From Bacteroidales bacterium (GTDB lineage Bacteria; Bacteroidota; Bacteroidia; Bacteroidales; Marinilabiliaceae), in NCBI GenBank assembly GCA_024401365.1, contig JAKSLE010000002.1, positions 62,001-126,000 of the forward strand: a DNA stretch of 64,000 bases. The letters run 5' to 3'. Below, piece after piece: positions 1-8,941 of the stretch. How positions within the stretch are numbered: the stretch's first letter is position 1; each line of letters opens with the position of its first letter. The notes beneath the pieces were generated by a model. It was not told the origin of the DNA, made no database searches, and worked only from the letters and a program-made list of their open reading frames with translations. The translations under genes and the position numbers were made by a program.

Positions 1-686
1 ATATCGTGACACACTCTACTACCAAGTACATGGATGGTCACGCTACACAGGTTGGCGGTGTTATTGTTGACTCGGGCAACTTCGACTGGATGGCTCACAA
101 GGACAAATTTCCAGGCCTCACTACTCCCGACGAATCATACCACGGTATTATCTATGCCGAGAAGTTCGGCAAGTTGGCATATATCACAAAGGCTACTGCA
201 CAGTTGATGCGCGACATGGGTAGCATCCCTTCTCCTTTCAACTGCTTCCTCTTGAACATGGGACTCGAGACTCTTCACCTACGTGTACCTCGCCATTGCG
301 AGAATGCTCTCAAGGTGGCTAAGTTCCTCCACGATGATCCTCGTATTGCTTGGGTCAACTATTGCGGCCTTGAGGACAATAAGTACCATGCCCTCGCTAA
401 AAAGTACCTACCTAACGGTTCGTGCGGCGTTATCTCATTCGGTCTCAAGGGCGGTCGCGAAGAGAGCATCAAGTTTATGGACAATCTTGAGTTCATCTCT
501 ATCGTTACCCACGTAGCAGATGCTCGTACCTGCGTACTCCATCCTGCTAGCCATACTCACCGTCAGCTTTCTGACGAGCAACTCAAAGAGGCTGGTATCG
601 CTCCTGACCTTATCCGTCTCTCAGTAGGTATTGAGGACGTAGAGGATATCATCAACGATATCAAACAAGCTTTGGATAAGCAGTAA
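1..686 (+). CDS. metY: O-acetylhomoserine sulfhydrylase (MetY family), 3' part
   Basis: Only the C-terminal half is in the window; the frame is already open at base 3, reading I-V-T-H-S-T-T-K-Y-M-D-G-H. The lysine of STTKYMDG is the expected PLP-binding lysine of the Cys/Met-metabolism PLP enzymes, and VGGVIVDSGNFDW follows as in O-acetylhomoserine sulfhydrylases. The C-terminus has the family pattern VADARTCVLHPASHTH and IRLSVGIEDVEDIINDI. The enzyme makes homocysteine from O-acetylhomoserine and sulfide in the cytosol. A second, complete paralogue lies at 3318-4607 on the other strand and differs clearly ([16 protein letters not shown] there), so this is not a recent copy. The GTG at base 6 is internal, not a start. 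A terminator follows directly. Confidence 0.9.
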   Translation, partial: IVTHSTTKYMDGHATQVGGVIVDSGNFDWMAHKDKFPGLTTPDESYHGIIYAEKFGKLAYITKATAQLMRDMGSIPSPFNCFLLNMGLETLHLRVPRHCENALKVAKFLHDDPRIAWVNYCGLEDNKYHALAKKYLPNGSCGVISFGLKGGREESIKFMDNLEFISIVTHVADARTCVLHPASHTHRQLSDEQLKEAGIAPDLIRLSVGIEDVEDIINDIKQALDKQ

Positions 687-710
687 ATCAATACTAATCG
701 AATGATACTT

Positions 711-743
711 AGGGGGATGAGTAATACTCTTCCCCCTTTTTTA
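711..743 (+). terminator. Rho-independent terminator of the first metY
   Basis: AGGGGGA and GAGTA on the left arm pair with TACTC and TCCCCCT on the right arm, with a single mismatch between the two helices, and the right arm runs into TTTTTT. It sits 25 bases after the stop codon of the upstream gene. Confidence 0.85.
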
Positions 744-902
744 TTAGACAGTAAACCCGGCGATATACTCGAGAACACAGACGACAATATATTAAAAACA
801 TCAATATAAATAATAGCCTGTATCTATAAAGATATAGGCTATACTTATTGCTTTTATCGGATAATGCCATTAAAAACAACGTAGCGCACCCCATCTTGTC
901 AA

Positions 903-910
903 TACTTTTG
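903..910 (+). promoter_or_regulatory. Bacteroidota-type -7 box (TACTTTTG)
   Basis: TACTTTTG fits the TAnnTTTG -7 consensus of the Bacteroidota housekeeping sigma factor and stands 24 bases before the ATG of the small membrane protein at 934. No convincing -33 TTTG is visible upstream. Confidence 0.55.
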
Positions 911-933
911 CAGTGTAAATAAAAACCTGACAG

Positions 934-1092
934 ATGGAAAACATTACGCTAATTATGTGCATTTATCTTTTGATTGCTGCAATCGCATCATGCTTTATTG
1001 TATCAGCTTGTTCTAAGGTTAAGAAGATCAACAAGGATGATATGACGTTCGAATTCGACTTCGACACTGTAAACATGGTGGTAAAAGAGTAA
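934..1092 (+). CDS. Small single-pass membrane protein, 52 aa
   Basis: This 52-codon frame starts MENITLIMCIYLLIAAI and has one hydrophobic stretch at about residues 4-26 that ends in SACSK. A short charged tail follows, with alternating acidic and aromatic residues (FEFDFD). It has its own promoter-like box 24 bases upstream and a strong terminator 18 bases downstream, so it is very likely a real gene. The cysteine after VSA resembles a lipobox, but it lies late in the helix, so a membrane anchor is more likely than a lipoprotein. I do not recognise the family and assign no function. Confidence 0.6.
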   Translation: MENITLIMCIYLLIAAIASCFIVSACSKVKKINKDDMTFEFDFDTVNMVVKE

Positions 1093-1110
1093 TAGAGCTT
1101 TAAAGAACCC

Positions 1111-1150
1111 AAAGGAGGCAGTACCCATAGTCTAAGGTACTGCCTCCTTT
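1111..1150. terminator. Strong bidirectional terminator hairpin
   Basis: AAAGGAGGCAGTACC (1111-1125) pairs perfectly over 15 bp with GGTACTGCCTCCTTT (1136-1150) around a 10-base loop. It lies between the small plus-strand gene ending at 1092 and the convergent minus-strand gene ending at 1197, and the A/T ends allow it to work both ways. Confidence 0.85.
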
Positions 1151-1196
1151 ACTTATGTATAAATGTGTGTATAAAAGGTCTTATCTCTTTTCTGTT

Positions 1197-2225
1197 CTAC
1201 AATGCCGCCAACAGTTTCTCTACTGCCCCAGCTGTAGTAGCCCACGAACATACAAACCTCACCATACTCTCATTCTCTCCCCTTGGTCCCCAATACTCAA
1301 ATGTCGCTATCTTCGATAGCCTGTCTATAACCTCATTGGGCAACTTAAAGAATTGCTGGTTAGTGGGCGACGCAATGGCTGGTTGATAACCTTTATCGAT
1401 AAAGCCGCTCTGCAACTTCATGGCTAGCTCTACCGCATTCTTGGCTGCTCGTGTATACAGACCGTCTGCAAAAAGTGTCTCAAATTGTACTCCCAGTAAT
1501 CTGCCCTTGGCCAATAAGGCACCGTGCATCTTTATTATCGTGGTAAAATTGGCAAATCGCTTGCTCTCCGAGTTTACTACTACTGCCTCCCCAAAGAGCG
1601 CACCTTGCTTTGTTCCTCCTATATAGAAAACATCTGTCAACGTCGACAGGTCTTTGAGCGTCACATCGTTACCTTCTGCTACAAGTCCATACCCAAGTCG
1701 CGCCCCATCTACATATAGCGCCTTGTCCCACTTGCGACAGACTTTACTGATCGCGGACAACTCTTCTTTGCTGTATAGCGTACCGTACTCGGTAGGAAAC
1801 GATATATATAGCGCACCTGGAATATTCATATGCGCGTATGTCTCATCTGCAAAGAACGAGGTAAGGTAACTGTCTACATCTTCTGCCTTTACCTTCCCTT
1901 CGTACGAAGGTAATGCTATGACCTTATGGCCCGAATTCTCTATGGCTCCGCTCTCATGAACATTTATATGCCCCGTATCGGCAGCCACCACGCCTTCATA
2001 CCTCTCTAGTAGCGTGTCTATAACTGTCTTGTTGGTCTGTGTACCGCCAACTAAAAAGTAAACCTGTGAGTTGTCATTGCCACACGCCGATTTTATAAGT
2101 TCTTTCGCTCGCCGTGTATATTCGTCTGTGCCATATCCAGATGTCTCCTCAAGGTTCGTGTCTATCAGTCGTTGCATTATTTCAGGCAGAGCACCTGCCA
2201 TGTAATCACTATCAAAATGTATCAT
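1197..2225 (-). CDS. Threonine aldolase / beta-eliminating lyase family PLP enzyme
   Basis: The protein of 342 aa starts at MIHFDSDYMAGALPEIM; a longer open frame adds eight residues, but this second ATG gives the usual N-terminus of the family. The fold-type I PLP features are present: GGTQTNKTV binds the phosphate side, VDGARLGYG carries the cofactor-contacting Asp/Arg, and YIGGTKQGALFGE holds the Schiff-base lysine. Low-specificity L-threonine aldolases cleave threonine to glycine and acetaldehyde. The Bacteroidota members are usually annotated as threonine aldolase, but substrate is not proven here. It lies 121 bases after cysK in the same direction, so it may be the last gene of a metY-cysK-ltaE transcript. 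Confidence 0.82.
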   Translation of the reverse strand: MIHFDSDYMAGALPEIMQRLIDTNLEETSGYGTDEYTRRAKELIKSACGNDNSQVYFLVGGTQTNKTVIDTLLERYEGVVAADTGHINVHESGAIENSGHKVIALPSYEGKVKAEDVDSYLTSFFADETYAHMNIPGALYISFPTEYGTLYSKEELSAISKVCRKWDKALYVDGARLGYGLVAEGNDVTLKDLSTLTDVFYIGGTKQGALFGEAVVVNSESKRFANFTTIIKMHGALLAKGRLLGVQFETLFADGLYTRAAKNAVELAMKLQSGFIDKGYQPAIASPTNQQFFKLPNEVIDRLSKIATFEYWGPRGENESMVRFVCSWATTAGAVEKLLAAL

Positions 2226-2346
2226 GATGAGTTTGTTTTTCCACAACAAAAATAATCAGAATACGTCAAATAACAAATCTGATAATATGGCCCCAGATTG
2301 CTTTCATGATAGGTGCTCTCCTGAACATGCAATTTTTTATTGTCTC

Positions 2347-3273
2347 TTATTCGTACAATACAGTGGAGAGATATCTCTCACCTGTATCTGGAAGAAGCGC
2401 TACAACAGTCTTTCCTGCGTTCTCTGGACGCTTGGCAACTTCTATAGCCGCATGGAGTGCAGCTCCCGACGAAAAGCCTGTAAGGATACCGCCTCTAGCA
2501 AGTCTGCGTGCTCCAGCTATGGCATCTTCATTGCTCACTGGCAAGATCTCATCTATCGCCTCACCATGGAAGTTCTTTGGAACAAAACCTGCACCAATAC
2601 CCTGAATCTTGTGTGGACCAGGTGCATTGCCCGAGAGAACTGCACTTGTTGCTGGCTCTACTGCAACTGCCTTGATGGCTGAGTTGTGCGACTTAAGGCC
2701 TTCTGCCACACCACTTACTGTACCGCCTGTACCCACACCTGCTACAAATATGTCTACCTTGCCGTCTGTATCGGCCCAGATTTCTTCTGCTGTCGTTACC
2801 TTGTGTATTGCTGGATTGGCTGTGTTCTCAAACTGTAGTGGAAGAAGCGAACCTGGATTCTGCTCTACTAGCTCTTTTGCCTTGGCAATGGCTCCCTTCA
2901 TGCCTTCCGAACCTGGAGTAAGTACTATCTCTGCTCCGTATGCTGCTGCCAACTTACGGCGCTCTATACTCATCGTCTCTGGCATTGTAAGTATCACACG
3001 GTAGCCTTTTACTGCTCCTACCCACGCTAGACCTACTCCTGTATTGCCCGATGTTGGCTCTACAATAAGACCACCTGGCTTGAGTAGCCCTTCTTTCTCT
3101 GCTTTCTCGATCATTGCCAACGCAATGCGGTCTTTCACACTGCCACCTGGGTTGAAAAACTCAACCTTTACAAGGAGCTTTGCCTTCAGGTTCTCTTGCT
3201 TCTCTATCTCCTCAAGTCGTACAAGAGGTGTCTTACCAATAAGTTCTGTGATGTTGTTATATATTCTAGCCAT
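2347..3273 (-). CDS. cysK: Cysteine synthase A (O-acetylserine sulfhydrylase)
   Basis: The 308-aa protein begins [20 protein letters not shown]. The PLP lysine is in [11 protein letters not shown], the substrate loop in [13 protein letters not shown], and the cofactor phosphate loop in [10 protein letters not shown], all hallmark motifs of O-acetylserine sulfhydrylase. It makes cysteine from O-acetylserine and sulfide. A longer frame adds 13 residues ([13 protein letters not shown]), but these are not family-like and the ATG at 3273 is the conventional start. It starts 44 bases after the metY stop and probably shares its promoter, which fits a joint role in sulfide assimilation. Confidence 0.93.
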   Translation of the reverse strand: MARIYNNITELIGKTPLVRLEEIEKQENLKAKLLVKVEFFNPGGSVKDRIALAMIEKAEKEGLLKPGGLIVEPTSGNTGVGLAWVGAVKGYRVILTMPETMSIERRKLAAAYGAEIVLTPGSEGMKGAIAKAKELVEQNPGSLLPLQFENTANPAIHKVTTAEEIWADTDGKVDIFVAGVGTGGTVSGVAEGLKSHNSAIKAVAVEPATSAVLSGNAPGPHKIQGIGAGFVPKNFHGEAIDEILPVSNEDAIAGARRLARGGILTGFSSGAALHAAIEVAKRPENAGKTVVALLPDTGERYLSTVLYE

Positions 3274-3317
3274 AATCTTTGTTTTTTTAGTTATAGTAAA
3301 TACGTTGAACAAAATTA

Positions 3318-4607
3318 CTAAATCTGATCAAATGCTTGCGAAAGATCTGCAATAATATCGTCTATATGCTCAGTACCTATGCTCAATCGTATAGTCGAAG
3401 GTGTTATATGCTGCTGCTCTAGCTCTTCTGGCGAAAGCTGAGAGTGTGTTGTCGAGTATGGATGTATCACCAGACTCTTTACATCTGCTACATTGGCGAG
3501 AAGGGAGAAGATCTGCAATGAATCGATGAAACGCCATGCCTCGTCTTGTCCGCCTTTTATCTCAAAGGTAAAGATGCTTGCTGCACCGTTTGGATAGAGC
3601 TTGTTGTATAGCGCATGGTCTGGATGCGAACTCAATGATGGGTGATTGACCTTAGCCACCTTCGGATGGTTTGCGAGGAAATCTACAACCTTCAACGCAT
3701 TAGCTACATGACGCTCTACACGGAGCGAAAGTGTCTCAAGTCCTTGTAGAAGTATAAATGCATTGAATGGCGAGAGTGTCGCACCTGTATCTCTTAGTAT
3801 CACAGCACGAATGCGTGTTACAAATGCAGCTGCGCCTGCTACATCAGCAAAGATAGCGCCATGGTATGATGGATCCGGCTTGGCGAGTGTTGGGAACTTG
3901 TCGGCATTGGCCTTCCAGTCAAATTTGCCACCGTCTACTATCACACCGCCAAGGGATGAACCATGACCGCCTATGAACTTCGTAGCCGAATGTACCACAA
4001 TGTCTGCGCCGTGTTCAATAGGACGAATGAGGTATGGTGTACCAAAAGTGTTGTCTACAATCAATGGAATATTATGACGATGCGCTATCTCTGCTACCTT
4101 GTCTATGTCAAGTACATCACTGTTTGGATTGCCAAGTGTCTCAGCATAAAGTGCCTTGGTATTTGGCTTAATTGCTGCCTCTATAGCGGCAAAATCGCTG
4201 AACGAAACAATGCTGTAATCTATTCCTTGTGTCGAAAGTGTATGTGTAATGAGGTTGTACGAGCCACCATAAAGGTTGTCTGCTGCTACTACATGATCGC
4301 CGTTCTGAAGTATATTCTGCAATGCGTATGTAATCGCTGCCGCTCCCGATGCTACTGCCAAACCGGCTACACCACCCTCAAGGGCTGCTACTCTATCCTC
4401 AAACACGCCTTGTGTCGAGTTGGTCAAACGACCATATATGTTTCCAGCATCTCTGAGACCAAAACGGTCTGCAGCATGCTTTGAATTATGGAACACGTAC
4501 GATGTTGTTTGATAAATAGGTACTGCACGTGCGTCAGTTGCCGAATCCGCGTGTTCTTGTCCAACATGAAGTTGGAGTGTCTCGAAGTGAAGTTTTGTCT
4601 GTGCCAT
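3318..4607 (-). CDS. metY: O-acetylhomoserine sulfhydrylase (complete paralogue)
   Basis: The 429-aa length is normal for Met[18 protein letters not shown] is a typical N-terminus, [16 protein letters not shown] and [22 protein letters not shown] carry substrate and PLP contacts, and [15 protein letters not shown] holds the Schiff-base lysine. It makes homocysteine directly from O-acetylhomoserine and sulfide. It is the first gene of a unit with cysK. A palindrome upstream overlaps a probable -7 box (4644-4659) and may regulate the unit. The paralogue at 1-686 faces the opposite way, so the window holds two separately controlled MetY genes. Confidence 0.93.
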   Translation of the reverse strand: MAQTKLHFETLQLHVGQEHADSATDARAVPIYQTTSYVFHNSKHAADRFGLRDAGNIYGRLTNSTQGVFEDRVAALEGGVAGLAVASGAAAITYALQNILQNGDHVVAADNLYGGSYNLITHTLSTQGIDYSIVSFSDFAAIEAAIKPNTKALYAETLGNPNSDVLDIDKVAEIAHRHNIPLIVDNTFGTPYLIRPIEHGADIVVHSATKFIGGHGSSLGGVIVDGGKFDWKANADKFPTLAKPDPSYHGAIFADVAGAAAFVTRIRAVILRDTGATLSPFNAFILLQGLETLSLRVERHVANALKVVDFLANHPKVAKVNHPSLSSHPDHALYNKLYPNGAASIFTFEIKGGQDEAWRFIDSLQIFSLLANVADVKSLVIHPYSTTHSQLSPEELEQQHITPSTIRLSIGTEHIDDIIADLSQAFDQI

Positions 4608-4643
4608 ATTATTATCGTTTATTTGTTATTTGTTTTGTTTGAC

Positions 4644-4659
4644 ATTGCAAAGTTGCAAT
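4644..4659 (-). promoter_or_regulatory. Palindrome over the metY-cysK promoter
   Basis: ATTGCAA-AG-TTGCAAT is a perfect inverted repeat with 7-bp arms, 37 bases upstream of the metY start. On the minus strand CAACTTTG (4655-4648), one base off TAnnTTTG, lies inside it, so a protein bound here would cover the -7 region. Repressor identity is unknown. The rest of the 316-base divergent gap to rubrerythrin is AT-rich with no other gene seen. Confidence 0.45.
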
Positions 4660-4923
4660 ATGTAGAATATATGACATAGAAAAACTGAAAACTAAGAATA
4701 TTTAGCCAAAATCAATATCTTTCAGCAGGACATTATTCCACAAACAATACAAAAAAGAGCCTCCAAAAGAATGGATAAATACATTCCTCAATGTACTATC
4801 AATGTTCCTATATTTATTCTTCCGTTTGATATTTTATTTTTATCTTCGCAATGTAAGTCTTCACGACTTCATGCGCATCAGTTAATTGATTCAGTAAGTT
4901 GTATATATTATAAAGTAAAGAAA

Positions 4924-5460
4924 ATGAACAAGTACGCAGGAACAGAAACAGAGAAGAACCTGGAGGCTGCTTTCGCAGGCGAGAGCCAGGCACGTAACAA
5001 GTACACCTATTTTGCTTCTAAGGCTAAGAAAGAGGGTTTCGAGCAGATCGCTGCTATCTTCCAACATACTGCCGATAACGAGAAGGAGCACGCTAAACTT
5101 TGGCTCAAGGAACTCGATGGCATCGGATCAACTGCAGAGAACCTCGCAGCAGCAGCTTCGGGCGAGAACTACGAGTGGACTGATATGTACGAGGGCTTCG
5201 CTAAGACAGCCGAGAAAGAGGGCTTCAAAGAGCTCGCAGAGAAGTTCCGCTTGGTAGCAGCTATCGAAAAACGCCACGAGGAGCGTTACCGCGCTTTGCT
5301 CCGCAATATCGAGGCTCAGGAGGTATTCAAGAAGATCGAGGTCAAGGTTTGGGAGTGCCGCAACTGTGGTCATATCGTAGTGGGTACAGAGGCTCCTGAG
5401 ACTTGTCCTACTTGCGCTCATCCTCAGGCTTACTTCGAGGTACACGTGGATAATTTCTAA
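4924..5460 (+). CDS. rbr: Rubrerythrin
   Basis: The 178-aa protein starts [20 protein letters not shown], a characteristic rubrerythrin N-terminus. Residues 1-140 form the ferritin-like diiron domain with the Glu/His ligands in [22 protein letters not shown] and [10 protein letters not shown]. The C-terminus is a rubredoxin-like iron site with paired CRNCGH and CPTCAH. It reduces hydrogen peroxide in the cytosol of anaerobes. A longer open frame upstream (from 4771) is not conserved-looking; the ATG at 4924 is preferred. TATCTTCG at 4841-4848 is a near-consensus -7 box. A terminator follows, so the gene is probably monocistronic. Confidence 0.95.
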   Translation: MNKYAGTETEKNLEAAFAGESQARNKYTYFASKAKKEGFEQIAAIFQHTADNEKEHAKLWLKELDGIGSTAENLAAAASGENYEWTDMYEGFAKTAEKEGFKELAEKFRLVAAIEKRHEERYRALLRNIEAQEVFKKIEVKVWECRNCGHIVVGTEAPETCPTCAHPQAYFEVHVDNF

Positions 5461-5487
5461 TCTCTACCCGATTATCCTTCAATTATA

Positions 5488-5525
5488 AAAGGCATGGTCT
5501 CTTTCACTAGACCATGCCTTTATTT
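5488..5525. terminator. Terminator after rubrerythrin
   Basis: AAAGGCATGGTCT (5488-5500) pairs perfectly over 13 bp with AGACCATGCCTTT (5509-5521), then ATTTT. It lies between two convergent genes (rubrerythrin and the VOC protein) and can serve both. Confidence 0.85.
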
Positions 5526-5548
5526 TATCACTCAATTTTTTCCCACTA

Positions 5549-6400
5549 CTACGCCTTAGCTTGTGGCGAATTGGGATCTATCATCATCAACTCTACCTTG
5601 TTCCCGTCAGGATCATGTATCCACGCCTGCCAGTTAAGGTCGGACGATGTCTTTGGCTCTTGATCTATCTCTACACCCATCGATCTCAATCGCTCTACAT
5701 CTTCTTTCAGGTTGTCTGTCTCTAGACAGAGATGCTGAAAGCCTCGCGAAGTCCACCCCGTATTGGGATTCTCTCCTTCTCCATTGGGTATGAGCTCCAA
5801 ATATACACCGTCTGCCATACGCACATAGTGTAGCCATGGCTTGCCTTCGTCATCGTTCTGTATGCCTACTAGCTTCATGCCCAACTTATTGCAGTAGAAA
5901 TCAAGCGATGCTTCTATATCTTTACATACAAAGCATGCGTGTCCTAGTCCTACATACCCGTCACGACCAAATTCGTATGGTGCTTCGTTGCTTTGCATCT
6001 GTACCGATTCTGGCGTGTATTCTTGTAGCTCTATGCCGTTGCCGTCTGGATCGTACAACCACATATTCTTGCACTTGCTCTTCTCTATCTCGGGCTCTGG
6101 CGACTTAATGTACCCTTTGTCATATATCTCTTGGAGCGTCTTGCGTATATTGCCTACCGTAACGCATAGGTGGTTATACCCTGTCTTCTTGAAGTCAAAG
6201 GCATAGTCTCTGTCATTCTGACCGCCATAGAACAACTCCAGGAAATGCCCCTTGCATATCTTCAGATATACTATCCAGGGATCGCCGTTGTCTTTATGGA
6301 GCTCAAATACTTTCTTCCACCCAAAGACTTTCTCAAAAAACTCTACGCTCTTATCCATATCTAATGGATTCAACGCTATGTGTGCAATGTCTTTTATCAT
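5549..6400 (-). CDS. VOC (glyoxalase/dioxygenase fold) protein, two tandem domains
   Basis: The 283-aa protein has two vicinal-oxygen-chelate modules of about 130 aa each. The first starts IAHIALNPLDMDKSVEFFEKVFGW and ends LYDPDGNGIELQEY; the second starts LGHACFVCKDIEASLDFYCNKLG and ends IHDPDGNKVELMMI. Metal-ligand positions look kept: a His in each first strand and the Glu of GIELQ and KVELM. Members include glyoxalase I, ring-cleaving dioxygenases and resistance proteins; the exact substrate cannot be told from sequence. It is 42 bases downstream of the flavodoxin-like gene in the same direction, so the two may be co-transcribed. Confidence 0.8.
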   Translation of the reverse strand: MIKDIAHIALNPLDMDKSVEFFEKVFGWKKVFELHKDNGDPWIVYLKICKGHFLELFYGGQNDRDYAFDFKKTGYNHLCVTVGNIRKTLQEIYDKGYIKSPEPEIEKSKCKNMWLYDPDGNGIELQEYTPESVQMQSNEAPYEFGRDGYVGLGHACFVCKDIEASLDFYCNKLGMKLVGIQNDDEGKPWLHYVRMADGVYLELIPNGEGENPNTGWTSRGFQHLCLETDNLKEDVERLRSMGVEIDQEPKTSSDLNWQAWIHDPDGNKVELMMIDPNSPQAKA

Positions 6401-6442
6401 CTCTGTTTAACTATGATATTCGCCTATATAATTCAATGTTTA

Positions 6443-7066
6443 CTATCTGATGTAATTCAACGGACTCCACTGCTCACGCTCTGGGACATCTGTAGTGGCT
6501 ATACCGTGAATCTTCTTGAGCATCCACGCCATATTGTTGGCCAACGTGCGCATCGTCTGCATACCTTCGGTATCTAATGCCGATTGCCCTTCTGCTGCGC
6601 CGTATGCTATGTTCCAATATTGCGATGTCACCAGTGGCATGTTCATCATCTGGAACGGCATATTGAGAGTCTGAAACGCTGCCGATGCACCGCCTCTTCT
6701 ACATACACTTACTGCCGCAGCTGGCTTGTTTACCATGTGCGGACCTCCCGCATAGCACATTCTTTGCTGCAGAGATAATACCTGACCGGCTGGCTGACCG
6801 TAGTATACTGGCGAGCCTATTACCAGAGCATCACTGCCTTCCATCTTCTCTATAATGGTATTGGTAATGTCGTCATCGAAAACACACCTCTGGTTGCCCT
6901 TGGCCTTACACTGACCACAGGCTATACAGCCTCGTACGGGATTATTGCCTATCCACACTATCTCGCTATCTATACCTTGCTTGTCCAACTGCTTAGCTAT
7001 CTCACTCAACGCCGTGAAGGTATTGCCTTGCTTACGTGGACTTCCGTTTATCAGTAATGCTTTCAT
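6443..7066 (-). CDS. NAD(P)H-dependent FMN reductase / flavodoxin family protein
   Basis: The 207-aa protein opens MKALLINGSPRKQGNTFTAL, the FMN phosphate-binding loop of the flavodoxin-like FMN reductases. CIACGQCKAKGNQRC at about residues 52-66 is the cysteine cluster seen in iron-sulfur flavoproteins and related reductases, followed by FDDDI and IGSPVYYGQPAGQ, the flavin ring-contacting loop. It probably transfers electrons from NAD(P)H to small acceptors. It lies just upstream of the VOC gene, a pairing that suggests handling of quinones or electrophiles, though that is inference only. Confidence 0.8.
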   Translation of the reverse strand: MKALLINGSPRKQGNTFTALSEIAKQLDKQGIDSEIVWIGNNPVRGCIACGQCKAKGNQRCVFDDDITNTIIEKMEGSDALVIGSPVYYGQPAGQVLSLQQRMCYAGGPHMVNKPAAAVSVCRRGGASAAFQTLNMPFQMMNMPLVTSQYWNIAYGAAEGQSALDTEGMQTMRTLANNMAWMLKKIHGIATTDVPEREQWSPLNYIR

Positions 7067-7185
7067 CGTATCGTATTTTTGTACAACAATCTTTCTTGTA
7101 TTATTTATTATTACCCTCCCTTATAGCTCTCTTAATACAGCCTTAATACAGGCAATATTTTCTCTCACCAAACAAAACTTACATA

Positions 7186-7866
7186 TTAACCGTTTTTCTT
7201 AGCAAACACTTTGCCCCATGGTGTATACCATATCACAAACCACGAAGCTACAACTAATACATAAGCTCCTATCACTAGCGGAGTAAACTCAAAGAAGCCA
7301 TGCTTGGAGAAGTTGAACAGCGTATGGAAACAGGCACACAATACAAGGCTATGGGTATCATTGGCTATCCTGCCTATACCCCAAGCACCAAATACAAGTA
7401 TCGCCCAGAATAGGAGCGAACCCACACTTATACTTATATTGATGTGCCATACAAACCACATCGTGCCTATAATGAGCGCCTGTATCAAAGGCGACTTGTC
7501 TAGTAACTCTCCTTGCAGATAACCACGCCAACCTACCTCTTCAAGGAACGAATAGAAGATAAATCCTAGTAGTACATAACTCAACTCTTCGTACATGAAG
7601 TAACATACTACAAATGGTATCGCAACTGAAATAATGGATTTAATGACAGATGAACCTGCTACCGAACAGTAGAACTTGCGACCTAGCAGAAATACAACTG
7701 CCAACGCTCCTATACAGGGACCTATACCTTCTGTCCAGTTTTTGAAAAAGAACTGCCAATCTACAGTTCGCTCACACTCCATCTGAAGGCCTACATATCT
7801 GCCAACTAACGCAATAGCAAAAAATAGAGCTATCGCAGTTACCTTACTTATTGTCTCTTTTTTCAT
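7186..7866 (-). CDS. CPBP family intramembrane glutamic endopeptidase
   Basis: The 226-aa protein has about six hydrophobic segments. Motif 1 is EEVGWRGYL (glutamates 109-110, arginine 114), motif 2 lies around FVWH (His141) and motif 3 is HTLFNF (residues 181-186). These are the catalytic signatures of the CAAX-protease/bacteriocin-processing (CPBP, Abi) family. Members act on prenylated or hydrophobic peptides in the membrane, and some give self-immunity to bacteriocins. Neighbours give no substrate clue. ATG at 7866 is a clean start. Confidence 0.85.
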   Translation of the reverse strand: MKKETISKVTAIALFFAIALVGRYVGLQMECERTVDWQFFFKNWTEGIGPCIGALAVVFLLGRKFYCSVAGSSVIKSIISVAIPFVVCYFMYEELSYVLLGFIFYSFLEEVGWRGYLQGELLDKSPLIQALIIGTMWFVWHINISISVGSLLFWAILVFGAWGIGRIANDTHSLVLCACFHTLFNFSKHGFFEFTPLVIGAYVLVVASWFVIWYTPWGKVFAKKNG

Positions 7867-7932
7867 TTGTCACAAAAAAATCTTACTCTATCATCAAAAT
7901 TACAATCTTTGCTCCATTTGCATAACTATCCA

Positions 7933-8772
7933 TCACTTGTTATCTATTATGTGATTGATAATAATTCCCGATATCGCCATGCCAAAGGTAGCTGTAATGT
8001 AGCAGAGCGAACCGTTTATCTGCGCCTTCGTAGCATTCCAGTCGTGCTCTGCCAAGCGTTGCTCTCCGTCGGTTTCGGCACATATCTCTTTTTTCTTCGC
8101 ACATATACAACCCTCAGTCCCACATGGCTTGCTCACTCCCATATTCTCCATAGGGGGCTCTTCACTGTATACACACTGAAATTCTCTCGCAGGAAAGGTC
8201 TTCTGCTGCTTGAATCTCTTCCTTATCGCCCTCGCCAACGGGTCGCCTTTCACATCCCAGAATTCGGCTTTCCTTACCTTGAAGGGGTCTCTCCTGAGCG
8301 CCGCTCCCATCGACGATACCAGCGTCACATGCTTAGGCAGCGATGTAGCTCGCAGTATCAGGTCTACCTTGTCTTTCAGCGAATCTATGGCGTCTACTAT
8401 GTAGTCATATTCTTCCAGATGGAAAGATTCTGCCGACTCTGCCTCGTATATCTTTTGCAGTGCCTCTATATTTGCATCCGGATTGATATCCAGAAGACGT
8501 TCTTTCAGCACCTCCACCTTCACCTGTCCTACACTCTTGCTTGTAGCCACTAGCTGACGGTTGCAGTTGGTAACACACACCCTGTCTGAATCAACAATAG
8601 TAATATTCCTCACCCCACTACGGACAAGGCTCTCGACACACCACGAACCTACTCCGCCTATGCCGAAAACTATAACTCTTGCCGCTTGTATTTTTTTCAG
8701 ATTTTCTGCTCCGAGAAGCAATTCTGTACGGCGTTGCATACCTTGCTCCATCGAGGAAACTATACTTCCCAT
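7933..8772 (-). CDS. tcdA: tRNA threonylcarbamoyladenosine dehydratase
   Basis: The 279-aa protein belongs to the ThiF/MoeB E1-like superfamily. The ATP-binding loop is VFGIGGVGSWCVESLVRSG (residues 35-53), followed by VDSDRVCVTNCNRQ, and the TcdA-specific stretch SSMGAALRRDPFKVR. It cyclises t6A37 to ct6A37 in tRNAs decoding ANN codons. Several starts are possible (M1, M8, M12); family alignments usually begin near the MQRRTELLLG segment, so the true protein may be 7 to 11 residues shorter. It stands alone between a CPBP gene and a divergent DUF554 gene. Confidence 0.9.
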   Translation of the reverse strand: MGSIVSSMEQGMQRRTELLLGAENLKKIQAARVIVFGIGGVGSWCVESLVRSGVRNITIVDSDRVCVTNCNRQLVATSKSVGQVKVEVLKERLLDINPDANIEALQKIYEAESAESFHLEEYDYIVDAIDSLKDKVDLILRATSLPKHVTLVSSMGAALRRDPFKVRKAEFWDVKGDPLARAIRKRFKQQKTFPAREFQCVYSEEPPMENMGVSKPCGTEGCICAKKKEICAETDGEQRLAEHDWNATKAQINGSLCYITATFGMAISGIIINHIIDNK

Positions 8773-8902
8773 AAATTTATCTTAAAATACGGCATCTCCA
8801 TCTATCTATCGCAAGGAGATAACACGCAAATATACACAATACCTTATATCTTTTCGTCAGAAAGTTACAAATAAAAATTGCTTACATATTTACAAATTCA
8901 TC

Positions 8903-8910
8903 TACTTTTG
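8903..8910 (+). promoter_or_regulatory. -7 box (TACTTTTG) of the DUF554 gene
   Basis: TACTTTTG matches TAnnTTTG and ends 31 bases before the ATG at 8942. A TTG at 8878-8880 lies 22 bases upstream, slightly longer than the usual 19-21 spacing of the -33 element. Confidence 0.55.
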
Positions 8911-8941
8911 TACCTGAAATCAAATAGTTATTAGTCCATAT

